Assembly (NCBI GenBank): GCA_963575745.1
Contig: CAUYUJ010004736.1
Span: 165,001-229,000 of the forward strand
DNA length: 64,000 nucleotides
Origin: Prorocentrum cordatum
Lineage: Eukaryota; Sar; Dinophyceae; Prorocentrales; Prorocentraceae
Direction: 5' to 3'
Shown here: in pieces, positions 60,160-64,000 of the stretch
Layout of the letters: each line of letters starts with the position of its first letter
Position numbering within the stretch: position 1 is the first letter of the stretch
Translations under genes and position numbers: made by a program
The notes under the pieces: model-generated
What the model was told of the DNA's origin: nothing
Seen by the model: the letters and a program-made list of their open reading frames with translations, nothing else
Database searches by the model: none

Positions 60160-62429
60160 CTAGAGCTTCCTGCGCTTGATCTTCGGACCCGCTCCTGCTG
60201 ATGGCTCTGCCGGCTGGATCTCCATTGAAACCGATGGAGCGGGCGCCTCCCCAGGCGGCGACGCCAGCTCCGCGGTGCCATCGAGACGACTCTTCAAGCT
60301 CGCGGGGAGGCTGGCCACGGTGACCTTCCACCTGATAGAAGCTCACCACACGTGCAACAAATTGGGGGGCTGCTGAAAACAACGCGACCCTTCTTGGGAC
60401 CTAACGCCGCAAGGATCACCCCTGGCTCAGCCCCGGCCGAACCCTTTGCCGAATCGCTCGGCCGGCCGCATAACGAATAGAGACCCCCCCCCCATGACGA
60501 CGCCAAGCATTACTGGACGATGCACATGACACGAAACATATGGTCAACATGTCACCCCACCGAGCCGACAGACAATCAACGATTCGACCCCCACACTTTG
60601 AAAAACACTGGGATGGGTCGACGTCGTGGTGCACGCGGCCCAGACCTGAGAAAGCGACCACCTGATCGACATTATCGTTGCATCCAGGTGGGCTCCCGCG
60701 GCCTCGGAAAAGTGGGGTGTGGATGAGCTTGGAATGCCCTTTGGCCACTTCTGCACGGCCATGGCCTTGGCCTCCTCGACGTGGGTGTTGGTGAGCACGC
60801 AGTTTGTGAGCAAGATGCAAGCATTCGCGAAGTTGACCTTGGCCACCAGCTCCATGAAGTCAGGAAGCCCCGCTGCGGCCTCCTTGACTCTCTCCCGGAA
60901 TGTCTTGTCAGCCCACGCCATGGTCGGTTCCATCTCAGCCAAAGAAGAAATCACTCGCTGAGTCGTAGGCGCGTGTTTCGTGATGGCCTCTACTGCTCGG
61001 CTCGCCTTGGTACGTTCATCGGGCATGGTAGTGGCCATGATCCACTTCACGGATCGGAAGTCCCAGGCGTCGATCGCGTCCATCGTGGCCTTCTCCTTCT
61101 GGAAGTAATCACCTAGTTCCTGGTCGCTTTTCCTGTTGATAGCGTCGGTGCCGATCTTGATGAAGTGGGCGCCGCATTCTGTGAGCATGGGCGTCCACTC
61201 CTCCTTCTGGGTGACGGCAGGGCTGGTCACCGCATGGGCAGCTGCCAGCGTTTCTGCGCTCTGCAGCACGCCGACGTCCCTGCCCTCCTTGATCTGAACG
61301 TTGATCTCCTTGAGTTTGTTGTAGGCGCTCACGCTCTTCACCAGCAGCTCGTGGGCCACTGGCGGCAACGCGAGCTGGAAGGACTCGGCGATCTTCTGCA
61401 CGCCAGCCGTGACTTTCTCGCAAGAGTTGGACTTGACAAGGTTCGTGCAATAGCTCTCGACGGTAGCGCTCACGTTGTACTTCGCAGCCTTCTCCACGAA
61501 CGCGTGCCACATCGTCGAGCCATTGACCATGGGGCACCTCTGCTCGGACTCGTATGCCTCAGACAAGGTCCGGAGGATGTCGGCATCATCTTTCATAGTT
61601 TTCGCAAGATGCACTTTTAGGAACACGTTCACACGAGCATCGACCCCCTGGAACATGGACACGTCCTCGGGGGAAGGGTCGAACAAGGAGATCAGAGATG
61701 CCATCCGCTGCACGAACTCCAACATGCAAGTGGTCCCCTCGTCGCCGGGCTCCGTGGACATGATGATGGAGATGTCGGAAACGAAGAAGTTGAAGCCATG
61801 CAGTAATTTGCAAACGCTCTCAGACAAGAGGCCCCCGACCAACGCGGGCGCCTTGAGAATCTCGGCGTAAGTGCTCAGCTGGCCGAGTCCTGCACTGCAG
61901 TCGGTGGACCGGGCTATGCTCAAGAAGGCCTTATATGTACCGACGTGGTCGTCGATGACGTCGCACAACATGTCGTACAGCTTCCCCAGGGCCACTTTGA
62001 TGCCATCGTTCGCGTTCTCCGTCTCTGCCCGTTCCACTGCCTTGACACCGTCCGTGAGGTCCTGGTGCAGTTTCGCCTGGGAAGGTTGCATAGCACCGAT
62101 CGCACGCGAGCGCATGGCAACAATCAAAAGTTTGTTCAGGCGAGGGCAACTAGCCAGAAACAAACTATCGCTGCGCCATGCACTCAGAATCCGGTGCGAT
62201 GCCCCCAACGACAAACACGCGTCACGATGGAAGCAAGAATCTCGCGCACCTTATCCTCCGTGAAATCGATTGCCTCCTGATTCACGAAGCTCTGGGCCAC
62301 CTGCATGGCAGCCTTGGCGTTGTTAACTGGGGTGCCGCCGACGCGCAGGTACGTTCGCAGCCTCGACGAAAGCTTCTCCTCGCAACGCACCAAGTGCTCG
62401 GCTCGCAATCGAAAGCCTTTCTCATGCAT
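60160..62429 (-). CDS. Unknown conserved-looking protein, three-exon model
   Basis: Proposed exons on the minus strand: 62429-62250, 62076-60749, 60331-60160 (559 residues). Intron 1 (62249-62077) has AAG|GTGCGC and TTCCCAG|GCG, phase 0. Intron 2 (60748-60332) has CAGAA|GTGGCC and ATCAG|GTGGAA. This join continues the frame as VQKW-KVTVASL and ends at KIKRRKL, a possible nuclear localisation signal, before TAG. The large exon is open, rich in amphipathic helices and with few low-complexity runs (e.g. KLYDMLCDVIDDHVGTY, ALPPVAHELLVKSVSAYNKL). No domain family recognised; no signal peptide or membrane segment is obvious. Start: ATG at 62429 is the first in exon 1, but further 5' exons are possible. 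GC-rich third positions and the intact frame make it a good host gene candidate. Confidence 0.65.
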
Positions 62430-62816
62430 GTTGAAAGGCGCTTGGCTCGGCGAAGCCCGCTGAACCCACTCGGGGTTGAAATCTCAGGCGAGAAAAGAAG
62501 AGGAAGAGGAAGGAGAGGCAGGATGAGGACATTCTCCATTGAGGGATTGGAGCTGGGCAACGCGATCCCACTGGGCCGCGAGTCACGTAGCAACTGGGCC
62601 CCACAAGCGCGGCGGAAACTCTGGCTCCGTTTCGGGCCGATGCCAGGAAGGGGGATGGGACGAGGAGAAGAAGGAGAAGGAAGGAGTCTCCAAAATGGCA
62701 TCCAAGATGGCGCAGATGGCCTCCAAGATGGCCCAGATGGCTTCGTTCGTCGATTGTGTGCGTCCCCACTTCTGGGTCCGACCTTTTCTAAATAATTTTA
62801 GAATAGGTCGGGGAGG
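62430..62816. other. Spacer upstream of the minus-strand gene
   Basis: Contains CCAAGATGGC words (62695-62745) akin to family I. No promoter motif recognised. Confidence 0.4.
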
Positions 62817-62942
62817 GAGGAGGATTGGGGGGCGGAGCAGGAGGACGAAGAGGACGAGACCGACAAGAGCAGGAGGATTGGGGGGCGGAGCAGGGGGATT
62901 GGGGGCGGAGCAGGAGGACGAAGAGGACGAGGAGGGCGAACG
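62817..62942. repeat. GGAGGATTGGGGGGCGGAGCA tandem repeat
   Basis: Four irregular copies of AGGATTGGGGGCGGAGCAGG, each alternating with AGGACGAAGAGGACGAG. Confidence 0.8.
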
Positions 62943-63009
62943 ACAAACCTCCGACCGAGACCGACAGCTTAGCAACATACTTCATCACTGTAGCTGTCCC
63001 GGCCGCGTG

Positions 63010-63440
63010 GCCGATGGACTTCGGGGGTGTCTGGCCCAGATGGCCTCCAATATGGCCTCCAAGACAGCGAAGACGATACCCAAACGACTCGATATGGCCG
63101 AAATCGGCTAAAGAGACTCGAAGATGGCTCCCAAGACGGCTCAAGAGGACTCCAAGAGGCATCCCAAGGGAGCCTGAGGAGGCCAACAGACTTTGATGTT
63201 CCTCAAGTGTTTGAAAGATTTTGGGGTGCTCGCCTGTTGGGGTGTCCGACCGTACAAGACGGCCCGAGAGGCTTCCAAGGTTGCGCCAAGACAGCCCATG
63301 GGGCTCCCAAAAAGGTTCCAGGTTGGCCCAAGACGACCCCAAGATCGCCCAAGAGGCTCCCAAGAAGGCCCCATGACGGCCCAAAATCGCTCCAAGAGGG
63401 CACTCAGACGGCACAGAGAGCAGCCAAAGACGGCGACGAG
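63010..63440. repeat. Cluster 5 of repeat family I, + orientation
   Basis: CCAAGATGGC/CCAAGACGGC words with one AT-rich core at about 63180-63250 (GATGTTCCTCAAGTGTTTG ... GTCCGACCGTACAAGACGG). Confidence 0.8.
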
Positions 63441-63550
63441 CCCACTCCAAGCAATCATCGCCCCCCGCTTGCTACCTCTAAGATGAGACTTTCGTGTTCG
63501 GCATTGCATAGCCCCCCCACCCCGGGGTCCCGCGTTCCGGTGGGCTGCAA

Positions 63551-63612
63551 CGGTTTTCGGGCCAACATTTGGTATCGCGCAGTTGCGTGATACCAAATGT
63601 TGGCCCGAAAAC

Positions 63613-63614
<2 letters not shown>
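63551..63614. repeat. Hairpin with 29-bp arms
   Basis: Left arm 63551-63579 (CGGTTTTCGGGCCAACATTT, then GGTATCGCG), 6-base loop CAGTTG, right arm 63586-63614 inverted with one mismatch. It sits at the edge of a GGCGAC tract. Confidence 0.95.

Positions 63615-63648
<34 letters not shown>
63614..63648. repeat. (GGCGAC)n microsatellite
   Basis: Hexanucleotide repeat right after the hairpin; the same hexamer restarts at 63968 and runs to the window end. Confidence 0.9.
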
Positions 63649-63649
<1 letters not shown>

Positions 63650-63650
63650 C

Positions 63651-63918
63651 GACGCAAGCTGTGGGTACCCCAGGCCGGTGACCTCAGGAGGCCGCTTCGG
63701 GGTCCCAGAAGGTCACCGACGCAAGCTGTGGGAACCCGAGGCCGGTGACCTCAGGAGGCCGCTTGGGGGCCCCAGAAGGTCACCGACGCAAGCTGTGGGA
63801 ACCCCAGGCCGGTGACCTCAGGAGGCCGCTAGGGGGCCCCAGAAGGTCACCGACGCAAGCTGTGGGAACCCGAGGCCGGTGACCTCAGGAGGCCGCTTGG
63901 GGTCCCCAGAAGGTCAGC
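63651..63918. repeat. 67-bp satellite, four copies
   Basis: Units start with GACGCAAGCTGTGGG at 63651, 63718, 63785 and 63852, exactly 67 bp apart, with GGCCGGTGACCTCAGGAGG and CCCAGAAGGTCACC inside. Differences are few (e.g. GGTACC vs GGAACC). Confidence 0.95.
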
Positions 63919-63967
63919 AAGCCTCAGGTGACCGGAAAACGGTTCCCACAATTCGGTCCTCAAGCGA

Positions 63968-64000
<33 letters not shown>
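63968..64000. repeat. (GGCGAC)n microsatellite at window edge
   Basis: Same hexamer as 63614-63648, continuing beyond the window. Confidence 0.9.

Overview
This is nuclear DNA from a dinoflagellate, on two grounds. First, a complete copy of the 22-nt dinoflagellate spliced leader (starts CCGTAGCC, ends GGCTCAAG) lies at 36112-36133. Second, the whole window has the look of such genomes: GC-rich, poor in genes, and full of trinucleotide microsatellites (CTC/GAG, GAC), minisatellites, foldback repeats and non-LTR retrotransposons. I cannot name the genus. The high GC would suit Prorocentrum-like genomes better than symbiodiniacean ones, but that is only a guess. A 100-N scaffold gap lies at 12623-12722.

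Likely host genes are few. A multi-pass membrane protein of the OST-alpha/TMEM184 type is at 9569-11056 (+). A DGAT2-family acyltransferase is at 17073-18215 (+). A protein of unknown function, which I model with three exons, is at 60160-62429 (-). Weaker coding-like patches are at 2383-3140 (broken by stops), 11443-11700, 14680-15201 (-), 35440-35790 and 53230-53660.

Retrotransposons occupy most of 36-47 kb and 54.6-58.4 kb. (1) A LINE that looks full length begins with the spliced leader at 36112. It has ORF1 (36276-37835: coiled coil plus RRM-like region) and, 13 nt later, ORF2 (37849-43638: APE-type endonuclease, reverse transcriptase, CCHC finger, then a very long repeat-bearing C-terminal extension). 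Both of its ends lie in (CTC)n. (2) Directly downstream (43732-46700) is an older, frameshifted LINE with reverse transcriptase and RNase H remnants, split by a (GA)n-A71 tract. (3) A 5'-truncated LINE with an open frame (54639-58388) ends in A18 and is flanked by a 19-bp target-site duplication. (4) A small finger-region relic of another LINE lies near 29.0-29.3 kb.

The rest is repeats: at least eight dispersed foldback or MITE-like families; a ~300-360-bp family built from CCAAGACGGCCC-like arms in five clusters and both orientations (5.7-7.0, 15.6-16.15, 18.4-19.56, 20.2-21.0, 63.0-63.4 kb); a tandemly duplicated ~0.9-1.1-kb block of nested minisatellites (7.2-9.2 kb); a 1.8-kb CTC tract with a duplicated unique segment (47.2-49.06 kb); a 340-400-bp tandem repeat (30.1-31.4 kb); and a 67-bp satellite next to a 29-bp-arm hairpin at the right end. 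I saw no tRNA, rRNA, CRISPR or bacterial operon signals.
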